From Allobosea sp039673065 (GTDB lineage: Bacteria > Pseudomonadota > Alphaproteobacteria > Rhizobiales > Beijerinckiaceae): a DNA stretch of 64,000 bases. Numbering within the stretch: position 1 is the first letter of the stretch; every line of letters starts with the position of its first letter. Positions 35,620 to 45,017 of this stretch are shown here, one piece after another. Under the pieces are notes generated by a model that ran no database searches, had not been told where the DNA came from, and saw only the letters and a list, made by a program, of their open reading frames with translations. Both the position numbers and the translations under genes were made by a program. The DNA lies in NCBI RefSeq assembly GCF_039673065.1, contig NZ_JBDJKW010000002.1, forward strand, positions 310,001 to 374,000, in the 5' to 3' direction.

Positions 35620-36321
35620 TCAGCGGGCCTTCTGGCCGAAGAGCACGTCGCGCTCTTCCTGCGTGCTCGGTCCGGCCGGGTTGCGCAGCTCCTGCGCCAC
35701 GGCGAGCCCGCGCTGCACGGCCGGACGGGCGAGCATGGTCTCGAGCCAGCGCGCGACGTTCGGGAACTGCTTGATGTCCTGGCCCTGCTTCTCCCAGCCG
35801 CGGGCCCAGCCGATGCAGGCCATGTCGGCGATCGAATAGGCGTCGCAGATATACTCGCGGTTCTCCAGGCGCCGGTTCAGCACGCCGTAGAGGCGGTTGG
35901 CCTCGTTGGTGTAGCGGTCGATGGCGTAGGGCACCTTTTCCGGCGCGTAGATGCGGAAGTGATGGGTCTGGCCCAGCATCGGGCCGAAGCCGGACATCTG
36001 CCAGAACAGCCACTCGTCGACCGCGACGCGGGCGCGCTCGTCGGCCGGGTAGAACATACCGGTCTTGCGGCCGAGATACTGCAGGATCGCGCCGGATTCG
36101 AAGACCGAGATCGGGCGGCCGTCCGGCCCTTCCGGGTCGATGATCGCCGGCATGCGGTTATTCGGCGAGATGGCGAGGAATTGCGGCTTGAACTGGTCGC
36201 CCTTGCCGATGTTCACCGGCACGATGTGATAGGGCAGCCCGCACTCCTCGAGCATGATCGTGATCTTCCAGCCATTCGGGGTCGGCCAGTAGTAGAGATC
36301 GATCGGCTTGGCCTGCGACAT
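35620..36321 (-). CDS. Glutathione S-transferase, YfcG/Ure2-like
   Basis: 233 aa. N-terminal thioredoxin-fold domain with IDLYYWPTPNGWKITIMLEE (TPNGWK is the nu-class/YfcG glutathione motif), the cis-proline region NNRMPAIIDPEG, FESGAILQYLGRKTG, and a C-terminal helical domain with HHFRIYAPEKVPYA and the N-capping box SIADMACIGW. Members act as disulfide-bond oxidoreductases on glutathione. Cytoplasmic. GAGGA precedes the ATG at 36321. Confidence 0.92.
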   Translation of the reverse strand: MSQAKPIDLYYWPTPNGWKITIMLEECGLPYHIVPVNIGKGDQFKPQFLAISPNNRMPAIIDPEGPDGRPISVFESGAILQYLGRKTGMFYPADERARVAVDEWLFWQMSGFGPMLGQTHHFRIYAPEKVPYAIDRYTNEANRLYGVLNRRLENREYICDAYSIADMACIGWARGWEKQGQDIKQFPNVARWLETMLARPAVQRGLAVAQELRNPAGPSTQEERDVLFGQKAR

Positions 36322-36410
36322 GGTCGGCGTCCTCGTTGCTGAAAGCCTCGGCGGGAGGTTTAGGCGGTTTCGGGCATTTGCGAAAGGCGGCGCCGGGATG
36401 GCGCGGCGGC

Positions 36411-36905
36411 TCAGCCCAGCTCCTTCTTGAAGCCCTCATGGCTCTGGTCGAAGCCGAGGCGGCGATAGAAGCGGTGCGCGTCCTGGCGGGTCTTGTTCGA
36501 GGTCAGTTCGACCAGCCCGGCCCCCCTGTCCGCAGCGAAGGCGGTGGCGAAGGCGACCATCTGCGCGCCAATGCCGCCGCCGCGCAGCGCCGGGTCGACA
36601 TGGACGCTCTCCAGCTTCGCCCGCCTGCGACCGCGCGCCACGAGGCCCGGAATCAGCGTGACCTGCAGCGTCCCGACCACCTCCCCGTCGCGCTCGGCAA
36701 CGAAGAGCGTGTTGTCGGGGCTCGCGGCGACGGCATCGAAGGCCGCGAGATAGGCCGGGTCCGCCGCCTCTGCCTCGATCTCGGCGCGGGTGAGGCGCTG
36801 GACGGGCGCGCCCAGCATGATCAGTGCGGCGATGCGCGGGACATCGGCGCGCACTGCCTCCCGCATGGTGACGGAAGAGGTCGGGCGAGAGGCGTCGTCG
36901 GTCAT
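36411..36905 (-). CDS. GNAT family N-acetyltransferase
   Basis: 164 aa. GNAT core: MREAVRADVPRIAALI, VVGTLQVTLIPGLVARGRRR, acetyl-CoA loop VHVDPALRGGGIGAQMVAFA (RGGGIG), and the closing DAHRFYRRLGFDQSHEGFKK typical of small-molecule or peptide N-acetyltransferases. Substrate unknown. Lies 34 bp downstream of the dehydrogenase gene in the same direction, so the two are probably cotranscribed. Confidence 0.88.
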   Translation of the reverse strand: MTDDASRPTSSVTMREAVRADVPRIAALIMLGAPVQRLTRAEIEAEAADPAYLAAFDAVAASPDNTLFVAERDGEVVGTLQVTLIPGLVARGRRRAKLESVHVDPALRGGGIGAQMVAFATAFAADRGAGLVELTSNKTRQDAHRFYRRLGFDQSHEGFKKELG

Positions 36906-36939
36906 GCTGAACTCCGGCCGTGCGGGCGGCGAGGCTTTA

Positions 36940-38094
36940 TCAGGCGAGCTCGGGGAAGGGAACGATGGTCGACTTCACCGTCTTCATCGCCATCGCGTCG
37001 GCCACCGCTTGCGAAACGCCCTCCTCCGTGAAGGGATAGACCGTCTGCATCGCGAGCCAGGGATACTTGTCGCGCGTGCGATAGAGCATGTCGACGCCGA
37101 GCGGCAGGTCGTTGCCGGTGAAGGCCCAGGAGCCCAGCAGGTTGATGTCCTTGGTGCAGATGCGGTGCCAGTTGGTCTCGATCGCGCCCGCGTCGGTGAA
37201 CTGGCCCATCTCGACATAGGTGCCGCCGTCGCGCAGGAACTCGATGCCCTCCGGCCCGGCGGTGGGGTGGCCCGAGCAGTCCATGACGAGGTCGGCCCCG
37301 AAGCCGCCGACGATCTCGCGGACACGCGCGATGCGCTCGGCCGCCGTGGCATAGGCGCCGATATCCACCGTCGCCTCCGCGCCGAAGCGACGCGCGAGTT
37401 CGAGGCGCGGGCTTTCCGGCGCGCCGACGCAGATCACCCGACCGGCGCCCATCTCCTGCGCGGCGGCTACGGCGAGGATGCCGATCGGCCCGGAGCCCTG
37501 GATAACGACGGTATCGCCCCAGTTGAAGCCCCCTGCCCGCTTGGCACGGTTGAAGGCGCGGATGCACGAGGTCAGCGGCTCGGAGAGCGAGCCGAGGCGC
37601 AGGCTCATGTCGTCGGGCAGCTTGTAGACCTTGGTGCCGGGGAGCATTTCGAGGTCGACATAGACGTATTCGGCCCAGCCGCCCCAGAGATGCGGCGCCT
37701 TGTCGAAGCCGAGATAGCGCCCGTAATAGACGGGCGTCAGGCATTTGTTGGCGCTCTCGGGGTAGTGCACGCAGTAGTTGCAGCGCCCGCACGGCATCAG
37801 CGGCGGGATCATCACCTTGGAGCCGACGGCGAGCGGCTTGCCCATGAAGTCCTCGGTGAAGTCGGCGCCCTTCTCGACGATCACGCCGCCGATCTCGTGG
37901 CCCAGTGTGAACGGCCAGGGCAGTGGCTTCGGCCAGTGGCCCTTCAGGATGTGCTGGTCGGTGCCGCAGACGCCGCAGGCGCCGATCTTGATCAGCGCGG
38001 CCTGTCGCGGCACCGCCGGCCAGGGCACCTCGCGGATGGTCGGCTGGCCGCCGGGACCGTCATAGGTAGCGACGCGGATCGGGTTGCGCTGCAT
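36940..38094 (-). CDS. Zinc-binding medium-chain alcohol dehydrogenase
   Basis: 384 aa. Catalytic zinc ligands C43 (GACGVCGTDQH) and H66 with E67 (TLGHEIGGVI); structural zinc C102, C105, C108 and C118 (CGRCNYCVHY). The NAD(P) fold contains VVIQGSGPIGILAVAAAQEM. The closest characterised types I can name are alcohol/sorbitol/threonine-dehydrogenase-like enzymes; the substrate is not assigned. A strong GGGAGGAAC precedes the ATG at 38094. Confidence 0.9.
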   Translation of the reverse strand: MQRNPIRVATYDGPGGQPTIREVPWPAVPRQAALIKIGACGVCGTDQHILKGHWPKPLPWPFTLGHEIGGVIVEKGADFTEDFMGKPLAVGSKVMIPPLMPCGRCNYCVHYPESANKCLTPVYYGRYLGFDKAPHLWGGWAEYVYVDLEMLPGTKVYKLPDDMSLRLGSLSEPLTSCIRAFNRAKRAGGFNWGDTVVIQGSGPIGILAVAAAQEMGAGRVICVGAPESPRLELARRFGAEATVDIGAYATAAERIARVREIVGGFGADLVMDCSGHPTAGPEGIEFLRDGGTYVEMGQFTDAGAIETNWHRICTKDINLLGSWAFTGNDLPLGVDMLYRTRDKYPWLAMQTVYPFTEEGVSQAVADAMAMKTVKSTIVPFPELA

Positions 38095-38200
38095 ATCGTT
38101 CCTCCCTCGGCCGACTTTGGCGCGGCTCTGGAGGGATTACGGCATCGGCAGGCGCCGCTCGGCAAGTGCGTCGGGGGAATGGCGCGGCCGAGCCCGGCGC

Positions 38201-38707
38201 TCAGGCGATGACCAGCCGCTTGGCCATCACCAGCGTATCGGGCTGGTCGTCGCGGCCGCCGAGCCGCGCCTGCCGCTGCAGGAAGAAGCCCATGCGCTCG
38301 TAGAAGGCGATCGCCGCCTCGTTGCGGCTCTCGACCTCGAGGCGCACCACGGGCGCCTCGGGAAAGCAGGCGAGCGCAACCTGGAGCAATGTGCGGCCGA
38401 TCCCCTGTCCCTGGCGCACCGGCAGCACGTAGAGCCGCGTCAGGAAGGCGGTGCCGTCCGGCTCGCGCCGGGCCGATGCCGTCGCCACGATCTCCTCGCC
38501 GAGCAGCGCGACGAGGAAGGCGCCGCCGTCGCGCCCGAGCTGCGCCGCCAGCGCCTCGGGCGAATGCCAGGCATTGGTCAGCTCGGCGACGCGGCGCCAG
38601 CCATAGAGCCCGTCATAGGTGGCGTGCCAGGTCTCGACCAGGAGCGAGCGCACCGCCGGCAGATCCGCCGGCGTCGCATCGCGGATGGCGAGGCCCGGCG
38701 CGGTCAC
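38201..38707 (-). CDS. GNAT family N-acetyltransferase coupled to gatB
   Basis: 168 aa GNAT protein: IRDATPADLPAVRSLLVETW, YDGLYG, TRLYVLPVRQGQGIGRTLLQ (acetyl-CoA loop RQGQGIG), and AIAFYERMGFFLQRQARLGG. Starts with GTG at 38707, which overlaps the gatB stop as GTGA, so it is translated with gatB. Such an acetyltransferase after gatB is common in related genomes as far as I recall, but its substrate is unknown. Confidence 0.88.
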   Translation of the reverse strand: MTAPGLAIRDATPADLPAVRSLLVETWHATYDGLYGWRRVAELTNAWHSPEALAAQLGRDGGAFLVALLGEEIVATASARREPDGTAFLTRLYVLPVRQGQGIGRTLLQVALACFPEAPVVRLEVESRNEAAIAFYERMGFFLQRQARLGGRDDQPDTLVMAKRLVIA

Positions 38708-40197
38708 TCGATCCCGAGCTTGGCTTTCAGGATCTCGTTGAGAGCCTGCGGGTTGGCCTTGCCGCCGGAGGCCTTCATCGCCTGCCCGACGAACCAGCCG
38801 AGCATGGTCGGCTTGGCCTTGACCTGCTCCACCTTGTCGGGATTGGCGGCGATGATCTCGTCCACGGCCTTCTCGATGGCGCCGGTGTCGGTGACCTGCT
38901 TCATGCCGCGGGCCTCGACGATCGCCCGCGGGTCCAGAGGTCCGCTTCCTGCTTCTGTCCAGAGGATCTCGAACAGGTCCTTGGCGATCTTGCCGGAGAT
39001 GACGCCTTCGCCGATCAGGTCGACCAGGCCGCCGAGTTGGGCGGCGGAGACCGGCGAGGTCGAGACCTCCCTGCCCTCCTTGTTGAGCCGGCCGAACAGC
39101 TCGTTGATCACCCAGTTGGCGGCCGCCTTGCCGTCCCGGCCCTTCGCCACCGCCTCGAAATAGTCGGCCTGGTCCCGCTCGGCGACGAGCACCGAGGCGT
39201 CATAGGGCGACAGGCCGTAATCGGCGATGAAACGCGCCTTCTTGGCGTCCGGCAGCTCCGGCAGCCCGGCCTTCAGCCCGGCCACGAAGGCGTCGTCGAA
39301 TTCGAGCGGCAGCAGGTCGGGATCGGGGAAATAGCGATAGTCGTGCGCCTCTTCCTTCGAGCGCATCGAGCGGGTCTCGCCCTTGCCCGGATCGTAGAGG
39401 CGGGTCTCCTGGTCGATGCTGCCGCCATCCTCGATGATGCCGATCTGGCGGCGGGCCTCGACCTCTATCGCCTGGCCGATGAAGCGGATCGAGTTGACGT
39501 TCTTGATCTCGCAGCGCGTGCCGAAGGGCTCGCCGGGCTTGCGCACCGAGACGTTCACGTCGGCGCGGAGATTGCCCTTCTCCATGTCGCCGTCGCAGGC
39601 GCCGATATAGCGCAGGATGGTGCGCAGCTTGGAGACATAGGCCTTCGCCTCGTCGGCCGAGCGCAAATCGGGCTTGGAGACGATCTCCATCAGCGCCACG
39701 CCGGAGCGGTTGAGGTCGACGAAGCTCATGGTCGGATGCTGGTCGTGCATCGACTTGCCGGCGTCCTGCTCCAGATGCAGGCGCTCGATGCCAACGGTGA
39801 TCTGCTCGGTCGGCGACAGGTCGACCGCGATCTCGCCCTCGCCGACGATCGGGTGCTTGTACTGGCTGATCTGGTAGCCCTGCGGCAGGTCCGGATAGAA
39901 ATAGTTCTTCCGGTCGAAGACCGAGCGCTTGTTGATCTGCGCGTTGAGGCCGAGGCCGGTGCGCACCGCCTGCCGGACGCATTCCTCGTTGATGACGGGC
40001 AGCATGCCGGGCATGGCGGCGTCCACCAGGCTGACATGGTCGTTCGGCTCGGCGCCGAAACCGGTGGCCGCGCCCGAGAACAGCTTGGCGTTCGAGGTGA
40101 CCTGCGCATGGATCTCGAGGCCGATCACCACTTCCCAGTCGCCGGTGGCGCCCTTCAGCAGCTTCTTGGGATCGGCGGGACGGGCATGGGCATTCAT
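38704..40197 (-). CDS. gatB: Asp/Glu-tRNA(Asn/Gln) amidotransferase subunit B
   Basis: 497 aa. GatB binds mischarged Glu-tRNA(Gln) or Asp-tRNA(Asn) and activates it for transamidation in the GatCAB complex. Signatures: WEVVIGLEIHAQVTSNAKLF, GMLPVINEECVRQAVRTGLG, RKNYFYPDLPQGYQISQYKH, NRSGVALMEIVSKPDLRSAD and the C-terminal YqeY-like tail domain. gatA and gatC are not in the window. ATG at 40197 (MNAHARPADPKK). Confidence 0.97.
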   Translation of the reverse strand: MNAHARPADPKKLLKGATGDWEVVIGLEIHAQVTSNAKLFSGAATGFGAEPNDHVSLVDAAMPGMLPVINEECVRQAVRTGLGLNAQINKRSVFDRKNYFYPDLPQGYQISQYKHPIVGEGEIAVDLSPTEQITVGIERLHLEQDAGKSMHDQHPTMSFVDLNRSGVALMEIVSKPDLRSADEAKAYVSKLRTILRYIGACDGDMEKGNLRADVNVSVRKPGEPFGTRCEIKNVNSIRFIGQAIEVEARRQIGIIEDGGSIDQETRLYDPGKGETRSMRSKEEAHDYRYFPDPDLLPLEFDDAFVAGLKAGLPELPDAKKARFIADYGLSPYDASVLVAERDQADYFEAVAKGRDGKAAANWVINELFGRLNKEGREVSTSPVSAAQLGGLVDLIGEGVISGKIAKDLFEILWTEAGSGPLDPRAIVEARGMKQVTDTGAIEKAVDEIIAANPDKVEQVKAKPTMLGWFVGQAMKASGGKANPQALNEILKAKLGIE

Positions 40198-40454
40198 GAC
40201 GAAATCCGGACTGGACGGCGGCGCGGGGCGCCGACGGAGACAAGAACGATGCGACTGAGGTAAATCCTTGTCGCTGTTGCAGCAAGCTTCTGTTGCGGCA
40301 GCGTAACACTAAAGGCACAGTGGTGCGCCGCAGCGCGCCTCCGAGGCATGCTGTCGAGTGACGGAACTTGACAATCGTCAGCGCCTGAGGGTTCTTGCCG
40401 CAACGGCCGGAATCCCGGAAAGGGTCTGCCGTGCCCGCATTCTCGGAGTTTCCC
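40198..40454. promoter_or_regulatory. Divergent control region of gatB and the RND efflux genes
   Basis: 257 bp. On the plus strand TTGACA at 40368-40373 with GTTCTT 17 bp downstream is a candidate sigma-70 promoter for the efflux operon; the -10 is poor. An 11-bp direct repeat, CTGTTGCAGCA (40274-40284) and CTGTTGCGGCA (40290-40300), is spaced 16 bp start to start, consistent with binding to one DNA face less well than two. No regulator gene adjoins the pump. Confidence 0.4.
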
Positions 40455-41612
40455 ATGATCCGCCGCCGCTCCAGCCGGGTGTTCGTCGCCTTGGCAGTCC
40501 TGTTCCCGGGGCTGTCCGCCATGGCGCTCGCTCAGGGCGCCCCGCCCGCTCCGCCCGTTTCGGTGTCCGAGCCGCTCGCCAAGCGGATCGTCAACTGGGA
40601 CGAGTTCACCGGCCGATTCGAGGCCAGCGAGCAGGTCGAGGTGCGCGCCCGCGTCTCCGGCTTCCTCGACAAGGTGCATTTCCGCGATGGCGACCTGGTG
40701 AAGGCCGGCGACCTGCTGTTCACCATCGATCAGCGCCCCTATGCGCTGGCCGTGGACGCCGCGCGCGCCGAGGTCGCCCGCGCCAAGGCCCAGGTCGACC
40801 TGACCCAGAACGAAGTCGAGCGCGCCGAGGCCCTGACGCAGAACCGCACCATCACCGCCCGCGACATCGACCAGCGCCGCGCCAACCTGAACAGCGCGCT
40901 CGCCTCGCACCAGGCGGCCGAGGCCAATCTGAAGACCGCCGAGCTCAATCTCGAATGGACCCAGGTCAAGGCGCCGCTGACCGGGCGGCTGTCCAACCGC
41001 CGCGTCGACGTCGGCAACCTGATCGCCGGCGGCCAGTCCGGCGCGACGCTTTTGACCACCATCGTCGCCGTCTCGCCGATCTACTTCACCTTCGACCTCT
41101 CGGAAGCCGACTATCTGCGCTATTCGCGCCTCGCCAGCCTGCGCCGCGAGAGCACGGACCAGAGCGAGAAGGGCACGCCGGCGATGGTGCGCCTCGCCGA
41201 CGAGCGCGAGTGGACGCGCAAGGGCTCGGTCGACTTCATCGACAACGCCCTGAACGCCCGCAGCGCGACGATCCGCGGCCGCACGGTCTTCGCCAACCAG
41301 GACCAGTTCCTGACGCCCGGCACCTTCGGCCGCATGCGGCTGTTCGCCGGCGAGGGCGACGCCCTGCTCGTGCCGGATTCGGCCATCGTCTCGGACCAGG
41401 CCCGCAAGATCCTGCTGACCGTCGGCCCCGACAACAAGGTGGTGCCGAAGCCGGTGGAGCTCGGCCAGATGGCCTATGGGCTGCGCGTGGTCCGCAGCGG
41501 TCTCGACGCCAAGGACAAGGTGATCGTCAACGGGCTGGCCAATCCGATGGTCCGCCCGGGCGCGGCGGTCACGCCCAATCCCGGAGAGATCAAGGCTGCC
41601 GCGCAGCCCTGA
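40455..41612 (+). CDS. RND efflux periplasmic adaptor (membrane fusion protein)
   Basis: 385 aa. Signal peptide 1-27 (RSSRVFVALAVLFPGLSAMA) without a lipobox cysteine. Family order: barrel-sandwich half VRARVSGFLDKVHFRDGDLV, coiled-coil hairpin about 75-150 with QVDLTQNEVERAEALTQN, the second lipoyl half LEWTQVKAPLTGRLSNRRVD, and beta-barrel/membrane-proximal domains. It bridges an inner membrane RND pump and a TolC-type channel; no outer membrane gene is next to it. ATG at 40455 follows the sequence TCGGAGTTTCCC. Confidence 0.92.
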   Translation: MIRRRSSRVFVALAVLFPGLSAMALAQGAPPAPPVSVSEPLAKRIVNWDEFTGRFEASEQVEVRARVSGFLDKVHFRDGDLVKAGDLLFTIDQRPYALAVDAARAEVARAKAQVDLTQNEVERAEALTQNRTITARDIDQRRANLNSALASHQAAEANLKTAELNLEWTQVKAPLTGRLSNRRVDVGNLIAGGQSGATLLTTIVAVSPIYFTFDLSEADYLRYSRLASLRRESTDQSEKGTPAMVRLADEREWTRKGSVDFIDNALNARSATIRGRTVFANQDQFLTPGTFGRMRLFAGEGDALLVPDSAIVSDQARKILLTVGPDNKVVPKPVELGQMAYGLRVVRSGLDAKDKVIVNGLANPMVRPGAAVTPNPGEIKAAAQP

Positions 41613-41682
41613 CGGCCGAAAGACGACACGACGCGCGCGGCGAAGGCGCCGCGCGCCCTGCCCTTCCGGCCAGGATGAAACC

Positions 41683-44600
41683 ATGTTCCGCTTCACCCAT
41701 TTCTTCATCGACCGCCCGATCTTCGCCACCGTGCTCTCGGTGCTGCTGACGATCGCCGGCGTCGTCGTCCAGCGCACCCTGCCGATCGCGGAATATCCCG
41801 AGATCGCGCCGCCGACCGTCTCGATCTCCGCCAGCTATCCCGGCGCCTCGGCCGAGGTCGTCGCCGCCACCGTGGCGACGCCGATCGAGCAGGAGGTGAA
41901 CGGCGTCGACGACATGCTCTACATCACCTCGCAGTCGACGGGTGACGGGCGCGTGACGATCAACGTCGTCTTCAAGGCCGGCACCGATGTCGACCAGGCG
42001 CAGGTGCTGGTACAGAACCGCGTCGCGGCCGCCGAGCCGCGCCTGCCGCAGGAAGTGCGCAATTTCGGCATCCAGACCCGCAAGGCGTCGCCGGACCTGA
42101 TGATGCTGGTCAATATGGTCTCGCCCGACAAGTCGCGCGACGCCCAGTATCTCTCGAACTACGCCACGCTCTACGTGAAGGACGTGCTGACCCGCGTCGA
42201 CGGCGTCGGCAATGTGCAGGTCTTCGGTGCGCGCGACTTCTCGATGCGCATCTGGCTCGACCCCGCCAAGGTCGCGGCCCGCAACCTGACCGCGGGCGAC
42301 GTGGTCGCGGCTCTGCGCGCCGCCAACGTCCAGGTCGCGGCGGGCGCGCTCAACCAGCCGCCGGCGCAGTCTGACGGCGCCTTCCAGCTCTCGGTCAACA
42401 CGCTCGGCCGCCTGACCGAGATCTCGGAGTTCGAGAACGTCGTCGTCCGGGCCGACCCCGATGGCGGCACGATCCGCGTGCGCGACATCGCCCGCGTCGA
42501 GCTCGGCTCGCAGGACTACACCACCAACGCCTATCTCGATAACCAGGACACGGTCGCCATCGGCGTCTTCCAGCGTCCGGGCTCGAACGCGCTCGCGACC
42601 TCCGAAGCGCTCAACAACGCGATGAAGACGATGGAGCGGGACTTCCCGCCCGGCGTCGGCTACCGCATCATCTACAACCCCACCCAGTTCATCTCGCAGT
42701 CGGTCGACGCGGTGGTCAGCACGCTGATCGAGGCCGTGCTGCTGGTCGTGATCGTCGTCATCCTGTTCCTGCAGTCCTGGCGCGCCGCCATCATCCCGAT
42801 CGTGGCGATCCCGGTCTCGCTGGTCGGCACCTTCCTGGTGATGAGCGCGGTCGGCATCTCGTTCAACACGATCTCGCTGCTCGCCATGGTGCTCGCCATC
42901 GGCATCGTGGTCGACGACGCGATCGTCGTGGTCGAGAACGTCGAGCGCTACCTCGCCGAGGGCATGACGCCGAAGGACGCGGCCCACAAGACCATGGACG
43001 AGGTCGGCGGCGCGCTGCTCGCCATCGCGCTGGTGCTCTGCGCTGTGTTCCTGCCCACCGCCTTCATCAGCGGCCTGCAGGGCACGTTCTACCAGCAGTT
43101 CGCTGTCACCATCGCCGCTTCGACCGCGATCTCCTGCTTCGTCTCGCTGACGCTGTCGCCGGCCATGTCGGCGATCCTGCTCAAGCCGCACAAGGCGCAT
43201 GAGGAGCACGAGAAGCACGGGCTGTTCTACAAGCTCGGCGCGCCGGTGCGCGGCTTCTTCCACTACTTCAACAAGGGCTTCGACTGGCTCTCGCGCGCCT
43301 ATGGCAAGGTGACCGCGCGGCTGATCCGCCTCTCGGTCATCCTGTTGCTGGTCTATGCCGCCCTGATCGCCGTCACCGGCCAGCGCCTGGCCTCGACGCC
43401 GACCGGCCTCGTGCCGCAGCTCGACCGCGGCTACTTCATCGTCGCGCTGCAGCTGCCGCCGGGCTCGTCGCTCCAGCGCACCGACGCGATGATCCATCGC
43501 GCGGCGGAACTCGCCCTGTCGCGTCCCGGCGTGGCGCACGCGGTCTCGATCGCGGGCCTCGACGGCGCCACCTTCACCATCGCGCCGAATGCCGGCGTGG
43601 TGTTCGTGACGCTGAGCTCCTTCGAGGAGCGCGCCAAGGCGGGGCAGACGCCGGCGGCGATCCTCAACGATTTGCGCCAGCAGATGGCGTCGATCGGCGA
43701 GGCCTTCGCCCTGGTGATCGAGCCGCCGGCGGTGCCGGGCATCGGCTCGGGCGGCGGCATCAAGGGCTATGTGCAGGACCGCGGCGGCCGCGGGCTGGCG
43801 GCGCTCGAGCAGGCGGCGTGGATCGTCGCGGGCTCGGCCGGCCAGACGCCGGGCATCCAGCAGCCCTTCACCCTGTTCTCGACGCGGACCCCGCAGATCT
43901 TCGCCGATATCGACCGCACCAAGGCGGAAATGCTCGGCGTGCCGATCAGCCGGATCTTCGAGACGCTCTCGGTCTATATGGGCTCGGCCTATATCAACGA
44001 CTTCAACATGCTGGGCCGCACCTACCGGGTGACGGCACAGGCCGACAATCCGTTCCGCCTCGATGTGCGCGACGTCGCCAATCTGAAGACGCGCAACAAT
44101 GACGGCGAGATGGTGCCGATCGGCTCGGTCGCCCGCTTCGAGAACCAGACCGGCGCCTATCGCGTGCCGCGCTACAACCTCTACCCGGCGGCCGAGGTGC
44201 AGATGTCGATGGCGCCAGGCTATTCGACCGGCCAGGGCATCGCGGCCGTCGAGAAGATCGCGCAGGAGCGGCTGCCCTCGGGCTTCGGCTTCGAATGGAC
44301 CGAGATCGCGCTGCAGGAGAAGCTCGCCGGCAACACCGCGATCATCGCCTTCGGCCTCGGCGTCGTCTTCGTCTTCCTGCTGCTGGCCGCGCTCTACGAG
44401 AGCTGGCTCCTGCCGCTGGCGGTCATCCTGATCGTGCCGATGTGTATCCTGGCGGCGATGATCGGCGTGAACCTGCAGGGGCTCGACCGCAACGTCCTCG
44501 TCGATATCGGCCTGGTGGTGCTCGTCGGATTGGCGGCGAAGAACGCGATCCTGATCGTCGAGTTCGCCAAGCAGGCGGAGGACGAGGGCATGAACCGGCG

Positions 44601-44877
44601 CGACGCGGCGATCGCCGCGGCCCGCACGCGCCTGCGGCCGATCCTGATGACCTCGCTCGCCTTCATCCTCGGCGTGCTGCCGCTGACGATCTCCACCGGT
44701 GCCGGCGCCGAGATGCGCCACTCCATGGGCGTCGCCGTGTTCTCCGGCATGCTGGGCGTGACGCTGTTCGGCCTGCTCTTCACCCCGATCTTCTACGTGG
44801 TGGTGCGCTGGGTCGCCTCGCTCGGCCGCAAGCCGGCGGCGCCGACGCCGCAGCAGCCGCAAGCCCAGGCCCACTGA
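41683..44877 (+). CDS. RND multidrug efflux permease (AcrB/HAE1 family)
   Basis: 1064 aa, 12 predicted helices with two large periplasmic loops. Opens MFRFTHFFIDRPIFATVLSV. Proton-relay aspartates lie in IGIVVDDAIVVVENVERYL and the relay lysine in LVGLAAKNAILIVEFAKQ. The proton-driven trimer exports hydrophobic compounds; the actual substrates are unknown. The adaptor gene lies 70 bp upstream. The terminator at 44901-44936 ends the operon. Confidence 0.95.
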   Translation: MFRFTHFFIDRPIFATVLSVLLTIAGVVVQRTLPIAEYPEIAPPTVSISASYPGASAEVVAATVATPIEQEVNGVDDMLYITSQSTGDGRVTINVVFKAGTDVDQAQVLVQNRVAAAEPRLPQEVRNFGIQTRKASPDLMMLVNMVSPDKSRDAQYLSNYATLYVKDVLTRVDGVGNVQVFGARDFSMRIWLDPAKVAARNLTAGDVVAALRAANVQVAAGALNQPPAQSDGAFQLSVNTLGRLTEISEFENVVVRADPDGGTIRVRDIARVELGSQDYTTNAYLDNQDTVAIGVFQRPGSNALATSEALNNAMKTMERDFPPGVGYRIIYNPTQFISQSVDAVVSTLIEAVLLVVIVVILFLQSWRAAIIPIVAIPVSLVGTFLVMSAVGISFNTISLLAMVLAIGIVVDDAIVVVENVERYLAEGMTPKDAAHKTMDEVGGALLAIALVLCAVFLPTAFISGLQGTFYQQFAVTIAASTAISCFVSLTLSPAMSAILLKPHKAHEEHEKHGLFYKLGAPVRGFFHYFNKGFDWLSRAYGKVTARLIRLSVILLLVYAALIAVTGQRLASTPTGLVPQLDRGYFIVALQLPPGSSLQRTDAMIHRAAELALSRPGVAHAVSIAGLDGATFTIAPNAGVVFVTLSSFEERAKAGQTPAAILNDLRQQMASIGEAFALVIEPPAVPGIGSGGGIKGYVQDRGGRGLAALEQAAWIVAGSAGQTPGIQQPFTLFSTRTPQIFADIDRTKAEMLGVPISRIFETLSVYMGSAYINDFNMLGRTYRVTAQADNPFRLDVRDVANLKTRNNDGEMVPIGSVARFENQTGAYRVPRYNLYPAAEVQMSMAPGYSTGQGIAAVEKIAQERLPSGFGFEWTEIALQEKLAGNTAIIAFGLGVVFVFLLLAALYESWLLPLAVILIVPMCILAAMIGVNLQGLDRNVLVDIGLVVLVGLAAKNAILIVEFAKQAEDEGMNRRDAAIAAARTRLRPILMTSLAFILGVLPLTISTGAGAEMRHSMGVAVFSGMLGVTLFGLLFTPIFYVVVRWVASLGRKPAAPTPQQPQAQAH

Positions 44878-44900
44878 GCGGCGCTGCCGGACGATCCCGA

Positions 44901-44936
44901 ACCCCGCCCCCGCCGTCCGGCGCGGGCGGGGTTTTT
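44901..44936 (+). terminator. Terminator of the RND efflux operon
   Basis: ACCCCGCCC paired with GGGCGGGGT, extended by internal GC pairs around CGTCCG, followed by TTTTTCG. It starts 23 bp after the pump stop codon. Confidence 0.85.
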
Positions 44937-45017
44937 CGTTGGGTGGCAGGTTTGCGCGCGGCGCGGTGAACCCATCGGCCACGCCGTGCGTATGGAGAGC
45001 GCATAAGGATACCGCCC

